NCBI RefSeq assembly: GCF_933775445.1
Contig: NC_065872.1
Location: 7,626,001-7,690,000, forward strand
DNA length: 64,000 nt
DNA from: Argentina anserina
Lineage: Eukaryota > Streptophyta > Magnoliopsida > Rosales > Rosaceae
Direction of reading: 5' to 3'
The translations under genes and the position numbers were made by a program. How positions within the stretch are numbered: position 1 is the first letter of the stretch; every line of letters starts with the position of its first letter. The notes under the pieces were generated by a model, which worked only from the letters and a program-made list of their open reading frames with translations, ran no database searches and was not told the DNA's origin. Shown piece by piece: positions 48,448 through 63,300 of this stretch.

Positions 48448-49384
48448 GGGTATGTTTGTTACACAGGACTGTCTATGCTCACCTTATTTTCTATGACAGT
48501 CCTGGACTCTCCTAGCTAGGCTTATGTTAACTAAGACATGACCCATGTTTGGTGACAAAAGACCAAGGATTAACAACAGAAAGAACAACAAGAACAGGCA
48601 AAGAACGCACACCTGCAGATGTTGGAAGGTTTCATCAAAAGGTCATGTAGATCACTTTGAGATATTGGAACGATGTCTCTGTCAGCAGCATCAACTACAT
48701 ACCTGCGATGTCTTCCATATCAAGCAAGAATTAGAGATGAATCATAATGAAATTCACTCAATTTGTAATAAAAAAAATCAAAATCAAAACACTCATACAT
48801 GAGAACGAATGCGAATCTGGAATTTATACTAATCAAACCTTTCTATGACTCCACATCAGAAGAATCATAACAATTCCAATCCCACCCCAAAAAAGAAAAA
48901 AGAAAAAAGAGCCACAAACACGAAATTGATCGATTCTTACCAGTTTTAAGTCACCCAGAAACCAAAATGGTCAAATTGTTAGCAAATCAGCCTACCCAGA
49001 TACCAAATCCCTCAAATAGCTGCAACCCATAGACACGAATTGCAAATCCCAGAAGATAAAGAAAAGAATAGGTAGAAGGGTTGAAGGTAAGAGTGAAAAA
49101 CAATTCATCCAAGAAGAAGAAAGAGGTCAAAGTGAGACGAAGAGGTCGAAATAACTGAGAGAGAGAGAGGTTGACGAGGTTGACGCGCGGAGAAGACGAT
49201 GAAAAACACGGGGCTTACACAAACCCATGAAATTTGGGGGGTTTGTGTAAGCCGGTATTTTGAGGACACGGGGCTTACGGAAGCTCATTAAATTGTATCC
49301 CTGAAAACCCCAAACGTAGGACAAAGACTTATTTTCTTATACAAGCAGTCCAATCCCATCCAATCCCATGTAACAAACGCCCCC
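48448..49384. mobile_element. Non-autonomous Harbinger-like element (937 bp)
   Basis: Left end GGGTATGTTTGTTACACAGG and inverted right end GGGGCGTTTGTTACATGGG form the TIR. TTA flanks both sides (48445-48447 and 49385-49387), fitting the TWA target of PIF/Harbinger. No transposase is present. It separates the two peroxidase copies. Confidence 0.65.
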
Positions 49385-49387
49385 TTA

Positions 49388-51147
49388 ATGTTATGTTATT
49401 TCAAACTTTCAATGATGTCTTGATGGCTTTGTCGTCGGATTGGTTCTCTACTCCAACCTCCAGCGATATAAAGTATAGCGTCGCTTCTTGATGGATAAGC
49501 GTTAACATCATCTGATTGGAAAAGTATTTGACTTATTCATAGGTGTGAGCCTAAGTAATGATACGTTACCTTGAGTATTTTCTTAGTATTTGGGAGTTCA
49601 AAGAGGATGATAATTAGGTTGACGACAATGACTGATCGATGGACTCTGATAGAGACACTCTATGTATATATGTAATGATATCATTGATATGGAAAATCCA
49701 TTGATTAGTGATTTTGGCGCCAAAAGCCGCCAATCGTGCATGTATGTCAGGTTTTGATTCAAATAGTGAAGTGCGTACCAAGAAAATCAATGTTTAATTT
49801 CGAGTTAATCTACTGCACACATCACACATTCGACGGTAGATAATAGATACATTTCACAACCGACGGTTGATAATAAATATTATTTTTCTGATCTCACTTA
49901 TAAAACAATAATATAAAATATATAACATACATCGATATATATTACAATTTTCCTTTAATTTCGATTCAAATCCATTGATATCGAGCTTATGTCTACGTCT
50001 CTATCTGGCTCAAACTTTCTCATCAACATTTGTGCCAAGAAATCTAATTCGACCAGTTGAAATTAACGTACGTTTAAGCTTTTATCGCTAGCTAGCCTCT
50101 CTCGGTTTCAATTATCGAATAGTTGCTCTTCAAAACCCAACGTACAATATTCTCCCTTTGTTGCTTGAGGTAGTTCATGATCTTAAGTGACCATATTTGA
50201 TATAAAAATTATAGCAGGTTAATAAATTAGCAGCCCACATTAATATAGTGCATACGTATACTTGTTCCACTACTTGACATAACATCCACCATTTGCACAT
50301 ACAAATGGCACTTTCAGCAACTTAAAACTTATCTCCAAGCTACCCAGTTAGAAATTACATCGGCCAAAAGGAGAGTGACAACATGCATTTCATTAGCAAA
50401 TATTGGCAATATCATCAACTCATTAAGTCAACTTAGAGTGACTAGTGCATGTCTTTTCTCTAAGGAAACCAGAAATACATACCGACATACCACTAAGTGC
50501 AATTAAACTAAATTCAACAATGTAAGAAAAAAAAAAAATATATATATATATGGCCCTTCCATTAAGAAATCTTTTTTTTTTGTTTAAAAAAACGATAGCT
50601 CATTAACCAAATTTTCGATTACATTTCTACATCTCCATTGTTCAATTTTTAGGGCCTAATATGTAGATCATTTCTGTAAAATTTCAATCGAAAATGGTGG
50701 CCGTTACGGTATCAGATTTGGTGAAAGCAATGAACGAGTCAAATCTATCAAACCTCAACCGTTCATGCTTTTAAGTTTAAATCTCCCCTCCTCTCAGCGC
50801 CCATGTTTGTGCCGGTCGTAGCTGCAGCGCCGGCGTGGGCCGACCGTAATCTCGAAATTTCAATTTTATGAGCACCATGCGGAGATTTCGAGATTCCAGC
50901 CGGCACAGACAGGAGCGCCGGGAGGAGGGGATTGCGGTTGTGGTGGTCGGTGCCGTCGTTGCGCGTCGCCGGTTGCCGGAATCGCCGAATCCACACCGTA
51001 CGGACGGTGCGGACGTCCGCAATTAAGAAATTTTGTATATATATATATATATATATTGTCTGCATGTGCTTAATCTCTCACTCAGACTATAAATATACTT
51101 CTTTGATCTGCTTGGGAGTTATCGGCCACTACTTGTAGGAGTCAGAA
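49388..51147. other. Spacer between peroxidase copies
   Basis: No gene. It holds the second MITE copy (49804-49952) and a GC-rich block at about 50760-51025 flanked by TA runs, which looks like inserted repeat DNA and pushes the pseudogene promoter away from older upstream sequence. TATAAATA at 51088-51095 lies 60 bp before the pseudogene ATG. Confidence 0.45.
49804..49952. mobile_element. Short MITE-like element, copy 2
   Basis: It shares GAGTTAATCTACT..., ACGGTTGATAATAAATATTA and TTTTTCTGATCTCACTTATA-type core sequence with 1699-1846, and the AATTTTCC end. Its inverted-repeat arms are more decayed than in copy 1. Confidence 0.55.
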
Positions 51148-52903
<1,756 letters not shown>

Positions 52904-54339
52904 GGAAAAATCTGTTGTGCGCAGCTGTATGCCATGCATACATTAAATTTCTGTCAAAACCTCACACACGGCCTCTCGTGCATCTCACGTTGTCCATTTT
53001 TTTTACCTGTAAAACTCTGTTGTATGTTATACAGTTATGTATTGCAGATGAACTCACGGCGAACTAGAGAGATATAACTTTTTAAATAGTTGCAAGTGCC
53101 GTTGTAACATGATGATGTTGAAAGTAACGTGTCTAGTAAGAATGTTACTTCTTTATATTAGACTCTCAGGATTTGTATGTGCAAGTTTGAATTCGTCTCA
53201 AATGACTTGAAAGGACATACTAAATTAATTATCACGGTCAACAAAAGATGATGATGAAATATTTATCTAATTCATTGGATAGTCATTTGAGTGTATGTAA
53301 TTCATGTGAGATTTTTCTCTTTATACATCTCTCCCGGCCACCATTTTTGTTAAATTTCTTATATGTCAAAGTGCATCACTGGAGATTAGATAGTTTATGC
53401 TAAGAATTCAATCAATTTATAAAAAACGTTCACTCATCTGTTGTATTAGATAATAAGACACTCATCCCTCATGAATAAGACAATTGTGGTACAAACTAAA
53501 TTTCTATTGAGGAGACTGTTAAATTATCGAACTAAATTTCGTTCTTGGACTAAAGTTGACAATTAAATTTAGATTCTCCTAGGTTAGGAGTTCGATCTCT
53601 TTTAATGTAACAATCTTAAACTTGGTCCTTAATTTTATACAAATGAATTTACCAAAAACAAAATGAATGTTGTAGGGAAAATGAAATGATCTACTCATTT
53701 AATTGATACTCCCATTTATATAGGAGTCAGAATTACAATATAAATAAATAGTAATTATAATGGTAATTAATGCTACATAATGGTGATTTGACTATAAATG
53801 TCATTAACTCATTTCGTTATTTACTTTAACAAATGCACACCAATAATATTTTTTCTTCAACGATAAAGATTTAAAAGGGACAAGAATTCTTCAACCATTA
53901 AGATATATCATCTTGAACGACCTTATTTAAAGCTGGGCCACCAAATATATTTTTGCAGACTGAATCATCTAAACGCATGCAGAAATAGTCCCTCTTCTGT
54001 TCCAAGCTCTCTCCTGGTCCAAAACCCGACCCGACCCGACCGACATCTCCCCCTCCTCTCTCTGCCACCTGGCCACAACTAAACTCCACCGTCGCCTAGG
54101 AATCAGCGTCCTCCCCCCATTCCGTACACCCGCGCCGCACCCGAACCCATCCCCCCCAACACTAACCACACTGCGCGCCTTTCGCAACCAGAAAGCGACA
54201 CTCGTCACGCCCCACCCGAAACCCGACCCACCCTCTTACCCGGCTCCGAGTCTCTCACTCGGGTCAAAAACCCCCAGCTACCTCAGTGACCCAGTTCAAA
54301 TGTTCACCTAAGCGGGATTAGGGTTTTTTTCCAACTCAG

Positions 54340-54397
<58 letters not shown>

Positions 54398-54416
54398 ATT
54401 CTCAGTCTTCTAAAAA
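52904..54416. other. Spacer and promoter of the cyclophilin gene
   Basis: No coding sequence supported. The last 400 bp are C-rich and end in a CT run (54342-54395) directly before the start codon, typical of a plant 5' leader. Minus-strand open frames at 53898-54208 lie in this C-rich DNA and match nothing. Confidence 0.45.
54342..54395 (+). repeat. (CT)n tract in cyclophilin 5' leader
   Basis: A ~54-bp CT run ending 22 bp before the ATG. Pyrimidine tracts of this kind are common in 5' leaders of housekeeping genes in plants. Confidence 0.9.
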
Positions 54417-56963
54417 ATGGTGAGACCTCGTTGCTACCTGGACATCGCCATAGGAGGCGAGCTCGAAGGAAGAATCGTCATCGAGCTCTACAATGACGTC
54501 GTCCCGAAAACCGCGGAGAATTTCCGCGCCCTCTGCACCGGTGAGAAGGGCATTTCCCCAACCACCGGCCTCCCTCTCCATTACAAGGTCCGAAAATCAC
54601 GCCGTCCCCCAATTTAATTTATAATTAAAAAAAAAACAAATTTTGCACCTTTTATCACTAATTTCATTCCAATGTTTCCCAGGGTGTTGGATTCCACCGC
54701 GTTATCAAGGCGTTTATGATCCAAGGCGGCGACATTGACGGGAGCGGCGGGGAGTCGGTTTACGGGCGGAATTTCGAGGATGAGAGCTTTGAGTTGAAGC
54801 ACGAGAGGAAGGGGACGGTGTCGATGGCGAACACCGGGCCGGACAGTAACGGCTCGCAGTTCCTCATCACGACTACCAGGACTCCGCACTTGGATGGGAA
54901 GCATGTGGTGTTTGGGAGAGTGGTGAAGGGAATGGGAGTGGCCAGGTCGATTGAGCATGTCACTACTAAAGATGATGGGGAGCATGCGCCCACTCAGGAG
55001 GTTCTGATTGCGGATTGTGGGGAGCTGGAAGAGGGGGATGACGACGGGGTGTGTAATTTCTTCAAGGATGGGGATGTGTATCCGGATTGGCCGGTTGATC
55101 TCGATGAGAAGCATGACGAGGTTTCGTGGTGGGTTGTGGCGGTGAATGCGATTAAGGCGCTTGGAAATGAGCAGTTTAAGGTCTATGCTCTCATTTGTTG
55201 AGTTTGGTGGGATGACATTCAGTTGTATGGTACTGACATTGTTTTGGTTGTTGTTATTACAGAAGCAGGACTATAAGATGGCGCTTAGGAAGTATCGCAA
55301 GGCTTTGAGGTACCTGGATGTGTGCTGGGAGCTGGAGGATATCAATGAGAGTGAGCCATTTGTTTTTATTTATATTCATTGAGAGTGTCAGTTAATTAGT
55401 TATTTTTGCTATCTGATGACTTTGTGTTTGTTACTGTACAGACAACAGCTCCTCTTTGAGGCAGACAAAGTCCCAGATATTAACTAATAGCTCTGTAAGA
55501 TACCTTCTTGAAGCTTAAATAAGTGTGCTTTGGACAAGTAAACCGATAGGATTAGTCAAGCATGTGATGGAAATAGTGCTGATATGCATTTACATCTGAA
55601 TTGTGTTCATTTAGTTGATTGTTATGTTTATCTGTTAAACTTAAGCTATTTCTGTTATGCTTTTTCTTGTGAGTTTCTCTGCCCTCTTCACCTGTTCTGT
55701 TTATGGATGAGCAATATAAGTTTGTCTTTGTTGCCTTCTTTCGGTAATCTGTGTTTTCCAATTCCTTCAAGTTTGCTTCAGGCAACATTGTATATCTCTC
55801 GAATCTTGGACCGCATATTCCACCTTCTTCCGTGTCATGGGAACTGCATGTTATAGATGAATGGCATGATTCCTGGTGGTCCGAATGAGATGACTTCTGG
55901 TGATCCACCTGATTTTGTTGCATGGTCTATCATAACACTAGTAAATCAAATGATGACATTATTGTCAACCTTTGAAGTCACCCTTATGGCATACAAGGTG
56001 TAGAAGTCTAGGGTATGATGGGTGGCCAACTTAAATATGATTATTCCTCAGTTTTTTTTTTAGAAGAATTCCTCAGCTTCTTTTAAGCCGTTAATGCTTG
56101 CTGAATATTAATATGATATTTTTCAGAAGCTTACAGTAGACACATAGCCCTTTTTCCACTTGATACACATGAATTTTTGTTTTTAGGCTTGTAGATTGAA
56201 ATTAGGAGACCTAGAAGGAGCATTGTTGGACACAGACTTTGCATTGCGTGATTGGGAGGACAATGTGAAGGCTATGTTTCGCCAAGGCCAGGTAAAATAA
56301 TCTTCAATTGACTTAACAATGCTCGCTTAGTTCTTTAAAACCTAACGCTTTTAGCATTGTGCTGGATGCAGACATATATGGCACTAAATGACATTGACTC
56401 TGCTGTTGAAAGCTTCAAGAAGGCACTGGAATTGGAACCAAATGATGGTCAGTAGTGTAGATATTTTACATGATCCCACCTCGGTTTAAAGAATTTTTTT
56501 GAAGAAGTTACCCCAAGAATTTAGGAATCTTATGTAATCCCTTCAAATTCTTTATATATTTCTTTTCAAGTTAGCTAAGTTAAGTAGTGCAAGTTTCCCA
56601 GAATCAGACCAATGTATGCTCGAAGTGATTTTGGGGACCTCTGATCAGTCTGATGGGCATTTAGGTTGCCAGCTTTTTTTTTTATTGAATAGTTTTAATT
56701 TATAAAACTCATATGCATTTATATTTAATTACAAGATTGCAGTGATCGATTATCCTCTCATCATAGTCCTTGTTGCAGGGGGAATTAAGAAAGAGCTTCA
56801 GATTGCTAAAAAGAAGGTGAGGGAGCTTCACGTGTTTTAGATCTACTCTGCTGACAGTAGTTATTACCCCCTGTGGGAGATTTGAAGGCTGAGCGTTCTT
56901 TTACAGGTTGCTGATAGGAGTGATAGAGAAAAGAAAGCCTACTCTAGAATGTTCAACCAATGA
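54417..56963 (+). CDS. CYP40: CYP40-type cyclophilin with TPR domain
   Basis: Eight exons: 54417-54587, 54683-55180, 55263-55350, 55442-55494, 56187-56291, 56372-56447, 56779-56816 and 56907-56963. They predict 361 residues, the length of Arabidopsis CYP40 (SQUINT). Residues ~1-170 are the peptidyl-prolyl isomerase domain ([45 protein letters not shown]), with catalytic Arg, Phe, Gln and His visible. Three TPR units follow ([50 protein letters not shown]), which bind the C-terminus of HSP90. In Arabidopsis CYP40 helps load ARGONAUTE1 and controls miRNA activity and phase change. The polar end [16 protein letters not shown] is conserved in the family. All introns are GT-AG. Confidence 0.96.
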
Positions 56964-58842
56964 TAGCAGTCACTAGGTGAGGTTGTTTTTTTCTTCTTAT
57001 GTCTAATTTCCATCAGTAATGATATGAAACTATCGAAACTCTGGGGCTGACCATTTGCACAAGTATCATGCATGGATGAATGGACTTTGAGTCCTTTTGC
57101 ACTTGCTTTACATAGTCAACTAGTTCTTTCTGCAGTGTTTATCAGCACTATAAAATAGCAGGTATCAATATTTGTGTTCGGTAATTAGATTATCTATGGC
57201 CGGACTTTTGTAAGCGATTCTTTATTGTAAGTCGGGGGTATTCACTTAAAATATCTTTTTTCTTATTATAGCTAACAAACTCTGAGTCTGATCGTACTCT
57301 GGTCTTTATAGTTAAGATTGTGATATAATGCAGTATGTTATACTATTTGTTGACATATGTTTTTGACCTTTAATGGAGTTTGTTTCGTTGCCGGCTTTGT
57401 AGGAAGTGCAAGGAAACAGTCAGAAGACTTGAAAGGAAAAGATCAGTAATACTCGAGCTTCAATCAAATTTTGTCCAAGTAGATTGACGTTTTGTTAGAC
57501 TAGACTGTAGCACTTAAATGCAGTTCAAATCATAATTTCTACTTTCTGAATTTATATAGAATTATCTAAACAGTATTCTATATATCGGGATTAATCTTAT
57601 TTGTTGACAAACATAGTCTCATTTTTGTCGCCAGCTTCTTGATATACTTAGCCTAGCTTTTGTCTTTTTTTCTGAACTATAGTTAGCATATTTTGTCTGG
57701 TGTTCACTTGTCCTTCCTCCGCAGTTCTAGGATCTGGTGTTCACTCTTTCCTTGTTCTTAACCGAGTTCATATCCATTAAAATTTTTTCTATAATTTCCT
57801 TTACTCTTGATTTTCTCTGAGAATGCATTTTGTCTATGGTAGTTTTGGCTTCCTCATGGAAAGTTCAGTTTTGTCTGCTGAGGTAGGGTAGTGCTCCTAT
57901 TTCTGAATGGGATGTTCTGCTGTGCTTCCTTTCCAATTCTTATTCCCTCCGAAGGATAAGTCATGGGGTTCGTAGAATCTCCTCAGACAGGACTTTTTGT
58001 TATTCATATGCCCTACAATCCACAATGTGATTAATTTCATTAATGATTAGTGCCTCAAGTTGTTCCTATTTGGTCTTTATGCGTGTGTTGATTGTCTTGA
58101 GCTGTAGTTCAAGCTGCTAGAACATGCCAGACTGGGTGAAGCCTCTCAAACTTCTTATTCAGAGGCTCAAGTAGCGATGATGAAATGCTGCAGTGCTGAT
58201 ACCCATGATTTTGGTGATGTTTTAAGTTGTAAACGTTCATTTTTCCAGAAAAAGGAAATAGTCTTCCTGTCAGATCATTCCTCTGAAGTGTTTCAGAGTG
58301 ATTTGAGCTTACTGTGGACATTTTGTTGTCCGCATACAACAAATGTTGGAGCACTAGTAAATGGCATCTGCTCCCTTTCGTATATGCTTTCTTTGTTATT
58401 TTGAATCTTTGGTTGTGTTCAAATTACCTTTTGATGAAGAGTCCATATTGTAGTCCATGTAACAAAACTGGTAACTCTTTCCCCTACAGGGTTACATATG
58501 AGCTAACATGAGGCACTAATTAAGTACGTGTGGGCATTTACAATCCTTGGTTATGGATATGGTGCAATAGTACTTGATCATTATTCATTAGCCTGGCTAA
58601 GCACTTTTTCACTGTTTTGGATTGAGTAGTATAAGATTGATTTTGTTGGAAACATTTGACATTTTCGCAGGACTCTGTTCTGTTTTCTAGGAACAATCCC
58701 AATATACTTGAGAGAGAAAATCATGATGCTAGCCCTTCAATTTTGTTCCAAGGGGCATTCACCACTACGCAGTCGCACTTTATTCCTGTTCGGAACTGGA
58801 TTTCTACTTTCAGAATTCGAATGAGATTGTCTGAACAGCTCC
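56964..58842. other. Gap between CYP40 and the WEB-family gene
   Basis: Probably the 3' UTR of CYP40 at the start, possibly with a spliced UTR exon near 57400. Short open frames at 58109-58860 give no recognisable protein. Nothing else seen. Confidence 0.35.
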
Positions 58843-59844
58843 TTACCTTCTGGGAATAAGGCAAACACCTCCAAGGAACTGCTTTAGTTGTTGCAAATAA
58901 GATGGTTTCACATTTGCTGACAGCTTCATATAGTTCTCACGTCTAATTCTCCGCTGTTGTCTTGGATGTCTTGGAGTTGGCTTCGGATATACTTTTCTTT
59001 GCTTCTCCACGGTGGTTATTTGGCCTTCATTCTCAGTTCTCGGGGTCTGTCCACCGCCATAATATTCATCTTGTTCTTCTGCTTCTTTGATCTCCCCTGC
59101 TCTTAATTTCAACTGAGAGTACAGTTCATCTAGTTTTGCAGAAGCTTTGTCACGGCTTGCCTCAGCTGTAATTTTCTGTTCTGCACATACCAATAGACGC
59201 CAATCCGAAAGAGAATTTTCATCTTGAGCTCTTTTCATCAAGCCAGGGTAGTCTTGGTGGCTGATGGTGACTGTAGAATGATCCATTTCTGAATAGTTCA
59301 TGTACTGCAGTGCTTCTGCTGCTGATGCGGCAACAGCATCCTTTTCGATTCGTACAGCTCGTAGTGTAAGATGCAACGTTCGTAGAGTCTGTCTCCTCAT
59401 CCGCATGCCTCGCATCATTCTTCCTTTTGCTTTCTGTTCTTCTTCTGTCTCCAAGTTGATGCTTACAATCTCTCGACGTGTTTGATCCAAAGCCTGATTT
59501 GTTACATCAATCATGTTCCTCGCTCTAAGTTCTTCATCCTTTTTGACCTTGATGGACTCCAGGGTTGCATCCAGCTGTGCTTTTACCTCGGACATCTTAG
59601 TATTCGGCGTGGCAGACCGGTTTTCAGCACTTGCAAGGCCGGACTTCAGCCTTTCAAGCTCATCGATGAGAGGCTTGGAGTCTAGCCATAGCTGCATGGT
59701 GCTCTCTCTTGCTTTCTTCAGCTCCTCTTTGGTTTTTATCAGTTCGGCCATCTTAGACCCAACTGGGTTGTCTTGGCTTTCATCCCACTTGCTCGGTTTG
59801 TATTTCAGGTGGGGTGATCTGGACTCATCATATGATGACTCCAT
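58843..59844 (-). CDS. WEB-family (DUF827) coiled-coil protein
   Basis: A single uninterrupted frame of 333 residues on the minus strand starting MESSYDESRSPHLKYKPSKW. The signature is KTKEELKKARESTMQLWLDS followed by KPLIDELERLKSGLASAE, the core of WEB/PMI2-like proteins. Long heptad-rich coiled coil covers about residues 30-260 with many Glu, Lys and Arg. The C-terminus is basic (RKVYPKPTPRHPRQQRRIRR). Founding members WEB1 and PMI2 act in light-driven chloroplast movement through actin; the function of short members like this one is unknown. The N-terminal motif of long WEB proteins is not seen and length fits the short subgroup. It faces CYP40 tail to tail. Confidence 0.82.
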   Translation of the reverse strand: MESSYDESRSPHLKYKPSKWDESQDNPVGSKMAELIKTKEELKKARESTMQLWLDSKPLIDELERLKSGLASAENRSATPNTKMSEVKAQLDATLESIKVKKDEELRARNMIDVTNQALDQTRREIVSINLETEEEQKAKGRMMRGMRMRRQTLRTLHLTLRAVRIEKDAVAASAAEALQYMNYSEMDHSTVTISHQDYPGLMKRAQDENSLSDWRLLVCAEQKITAEASRDKASAKLDELYSQLKLRAGEIKEAEEQDEYYGGGQTPRTENEGQITTVEKQRKVYPKPTPRHPRQQRRIRRENYMKLSANVKPSYLQQLKQFLGGVCLIPRR

Positions 59845-60340
59845 GCAATTCTTTTCTTTGCATCAGTGAAGCTTTGGGAAGTTCTGCCTTTCCTCTTCAC
59901 TGATTCTCTAATTATAGTGAAGCCACTGGATAATTTTTTCTTTAGCTAGGGTGTTGGCTTGTGCTGCATTTTAGTTGATATCGTTTTTGTTTGGTGAGAA
60001 TTCCAACCAATCCCAACTATGGCGGACAATAGTCCATATTGTGCTTTGTTGTTGACGAGCCAGTCACTGTATGTGTTCTTAGTAGTACATGAAATGATGT
60101 GCTGAAAATTGGCATCTCCTAGTTGTCTGTCTTATATTCTATGAAGTCCTTGTCTCACTTATATGGTAGTGAGTTTTGCTCTATGATTCGGGGAAAGGAA
60201 TTTGAACCGAGATCTTGTCCAACTAAGATCTACAATGTTTTTGAACATAACACTTTAGAAGTGTAACTAAACAAGACTTGGGATTGAAATGAATCAATAG
60301 AGGTATGTATTGCTTTTGAACTGGTCTATCCGAGCTTCCT
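59845..60340. other. Promoter side of WEB gene / patatin 3' flank
   Basis: No gene seen. It contains the upstream region of the WEB-family gene and the sequence after the patatin stop. Confidence 0.4.
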
Positions 60341-63300
60341 TCACTCAGAGAGCTGTCTGGCGAATTGAACTAGTGCTTCTTCATAGGTGGCTTCTCCCTC
60401 ACATTTCTCATACCTCCCTGTATCCAAATTTACTCTACAGACTGGCTTCTTCAGCAAACCGTTTCAGATTCGTCTCGGTTGCTATATCCACTGATGATAC
60501 GTCACCGCTCAATGTGTCATCCTATATTTTTCAGAACATGAAACTATTAGCCTCATGCTAGCAGCCACATATATACAAGATCTCAGACAACCTGATATCT
60601 TATGTGATCATGTTGATATATATGGACACTGTATTATGTAAGCTTAAGTGAACTCACAAGTGGTTTGATGAAAATCATGAAACTAATCAAAATGACAACA
60701 TAAATGGGTGAGACTGACAATTTCCCACTTCCATATATTAGAAAATTTCTCAGATTCACTACAGAACCAATTGGTAAGTCTTTTTATTTAAACTATTTGA
60801 GAACGTACGCAAGACTAGGCACCATTGATTCATTCTTTCTCACGTGATTTTAGGTACCTGAATTCGTAGGTAATCGTGCTTGACATTGAGGGACTGGAAG
60901 AGAGTGGAGACATGAAAGTCAACCATATCAGAACTTGCATCCCCAAATATGTCCAGCAGAGGTGTGCTCCCAGTCCCATTATCAAACATCCAATGCACCA
61001 AACCCCAGTTTGATGTCTGGACTGCACTGTACTTCTCTGCAAACTTGGCACAACCGGTGGCCAACGACAGCACTTGTAAACGAGTTGCATCCATCGGTTC
61101 TGAGTTATTCTTCAACATCTCCCTATTTATGTGACTTATGGCCATCATTGTCTATCATTCATGGAATACGCCCATTAGTTATTTAGTTGCAGCAATATGG
61201 TGAAATACTGAAAAAAATGCATCAAGCCATTAATCTAGTACCAAAAATAAAAACAATGATCCATCATGAATTCGATCATGATCATTCATTGACAGCATAA
61301 CATGTTAGAATGGTGGCGTGTACAAAGCTACATACAACTCCACCGTCAACAATGTCAAACGTGCGGATATTTCCCTGATCTTCATTGACTTCGAAGTAGT
61401 GTGTGTTAGAACACAGGTTCAGTAAGTAATGGAATCAACTTAATCAACACCAGATGTTGTATAAAATAGCCTTTGATTTATACTTCTAATTAGAGCAGTA
61501 AATTGAGTTTTAAGAACCCAATTCCAATTCTATAAATACAGTAATATTACAACTATAAAATAAATTTGAAGAACACAATTTCAATTCTATGAATACAGTA
61601 ATATCAATTTCAATTAAACTGAAATAAAAAAGATTGAAAACAAAGAAACTGACTTGTTGATTTTGATAGAGGCTTGCTTGTTGCAATCTCCTAAAACAGA
61701 AATTCGCCCCTACACTTGTGCTTGTAGTTCTTTGGACGTCTGTCTTTCAGGATACAACTATCGAATTCAATCGAAGCATTTCAATTGAATCCCTGGAAAA
61801 TTCTACTTTGTGTTTCTCATAAATATTGAGAAAAGAAGAGAGGAGAAAATTGATTCACCATCAGCTTGGGTTTGTCATCCTTATATAGAGGATTGGTGAT
61901 GTTTTGAAAGGGTATGACGAATCAGTAACAAAACTTCATTCACTTTAGTTGAAACCCAGAAGTCGTGTCCTTTCGTTCCCAAAAGACACGTTTGTTTGAT
62001 TTGTTCCATCTCCACAATTCATTTTTACCCAGAAATTCTCCAATAGTGTGGAGGGAGATAAGATGGAGCTGCAGAGGTACTGATGCAGACATCTGAAAGC
62101 TTTGCGTTCTTCAATGGAGTTTCTTTTGCCTGTACTACCATAAATTTCAGTTCTAACATATTAACACGCATATCTGCCAAGTTAGCTACATATCAGTACA
62201 TGTATCAGCAATAAATCCCAAGTCGTATATATATGAAGTGGAATGTCTTACATCTATTGTTGTGAAAACCACAGGCTGAAGGTGTTTAATATCAAAAGTT
62301 GGAATGACCACATTGGTTAAAGTCTCCCTGAGAGAGAGGTCACCAAGAAGCCCCTATTGTCATTGAGCGCAGGTGCTTCCCATCATATTTTGGCCCCTGC
62401 TTCATTGCATCAGTCATTGATGTGAAGAAGTTTCTTCGTCTGTACAGGTTTCAGATCATGCAAATTTAGTACTGCTATGCTCCCTAAAGTTGTACATTAC
62501 TTGTTATGGCACTGCTTCAATTGTTCAAAGCATTTTTTTTCCAAACAAATTTGTTGCAATACCTTATGGCATTATATATGAAGAAGGGCTACGTACTATT
62601 ACATGTGAATGTGTGATGCCAAAGCATTACAACAGTTGCTCACATGCTGTAGAAGATCAACTGACCTTTTTTGAGGAAAAATCTGTAGACTGTGTTCAAA
62701 ATAAAAGTTGTTGATCTCCTTTGCTGCATACATGGGTCGATTGTACTTGTTGGGAGCTGTAAGCATGGTGGTGACCAACCCACCGGTGCTAGTTCCGGCG
62801 ATTATGTCAAAATAATATGCAATTCTTGCATTTGTGTAAGACTAAAACTGGACAATCACATAGTTATCCTAGAGTAACTAGGAATCATCCAATGCCGAGC
62901 CAATTACAACATGGATCAGGAAAACTATCTTCCTAGATATTCAATACAAAAGTGTATTTACTATTAAATTAGGAATTCATTGTTAGGACAACAAGAATGT
63001 CCAAATATGTAATGCATTAGAAATATCTATTACATTTCTAATTCTATGAGGAATAGTCTTTATGTGAGACATCCTTATAACTAGAACTAGTATGAATGCT
63101 TGGGGTCCCTGCTATCACCACGATTTTACAAGAAATTTATTCTGTAAATTCAGAACTTAAGTTTGATTTTTCTGCATAAGACAACAACCTTGATTCATTC
63201 TCGACTATTCGTAGCAAGTAATGGCAACATCAATGGATGTCAATAGTATGTTTCTGCAACTCTGATTATCTGTATAAAGGGCATAACAAATGTCTTTTTA

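Noticed and set aside
62490..62877. Plus-strand frames of 74 and 61 codons
   Set aside because: They are antisense to patatin exon 2 and the following intron, whose minus-strand reading holds the GTSTG motif.
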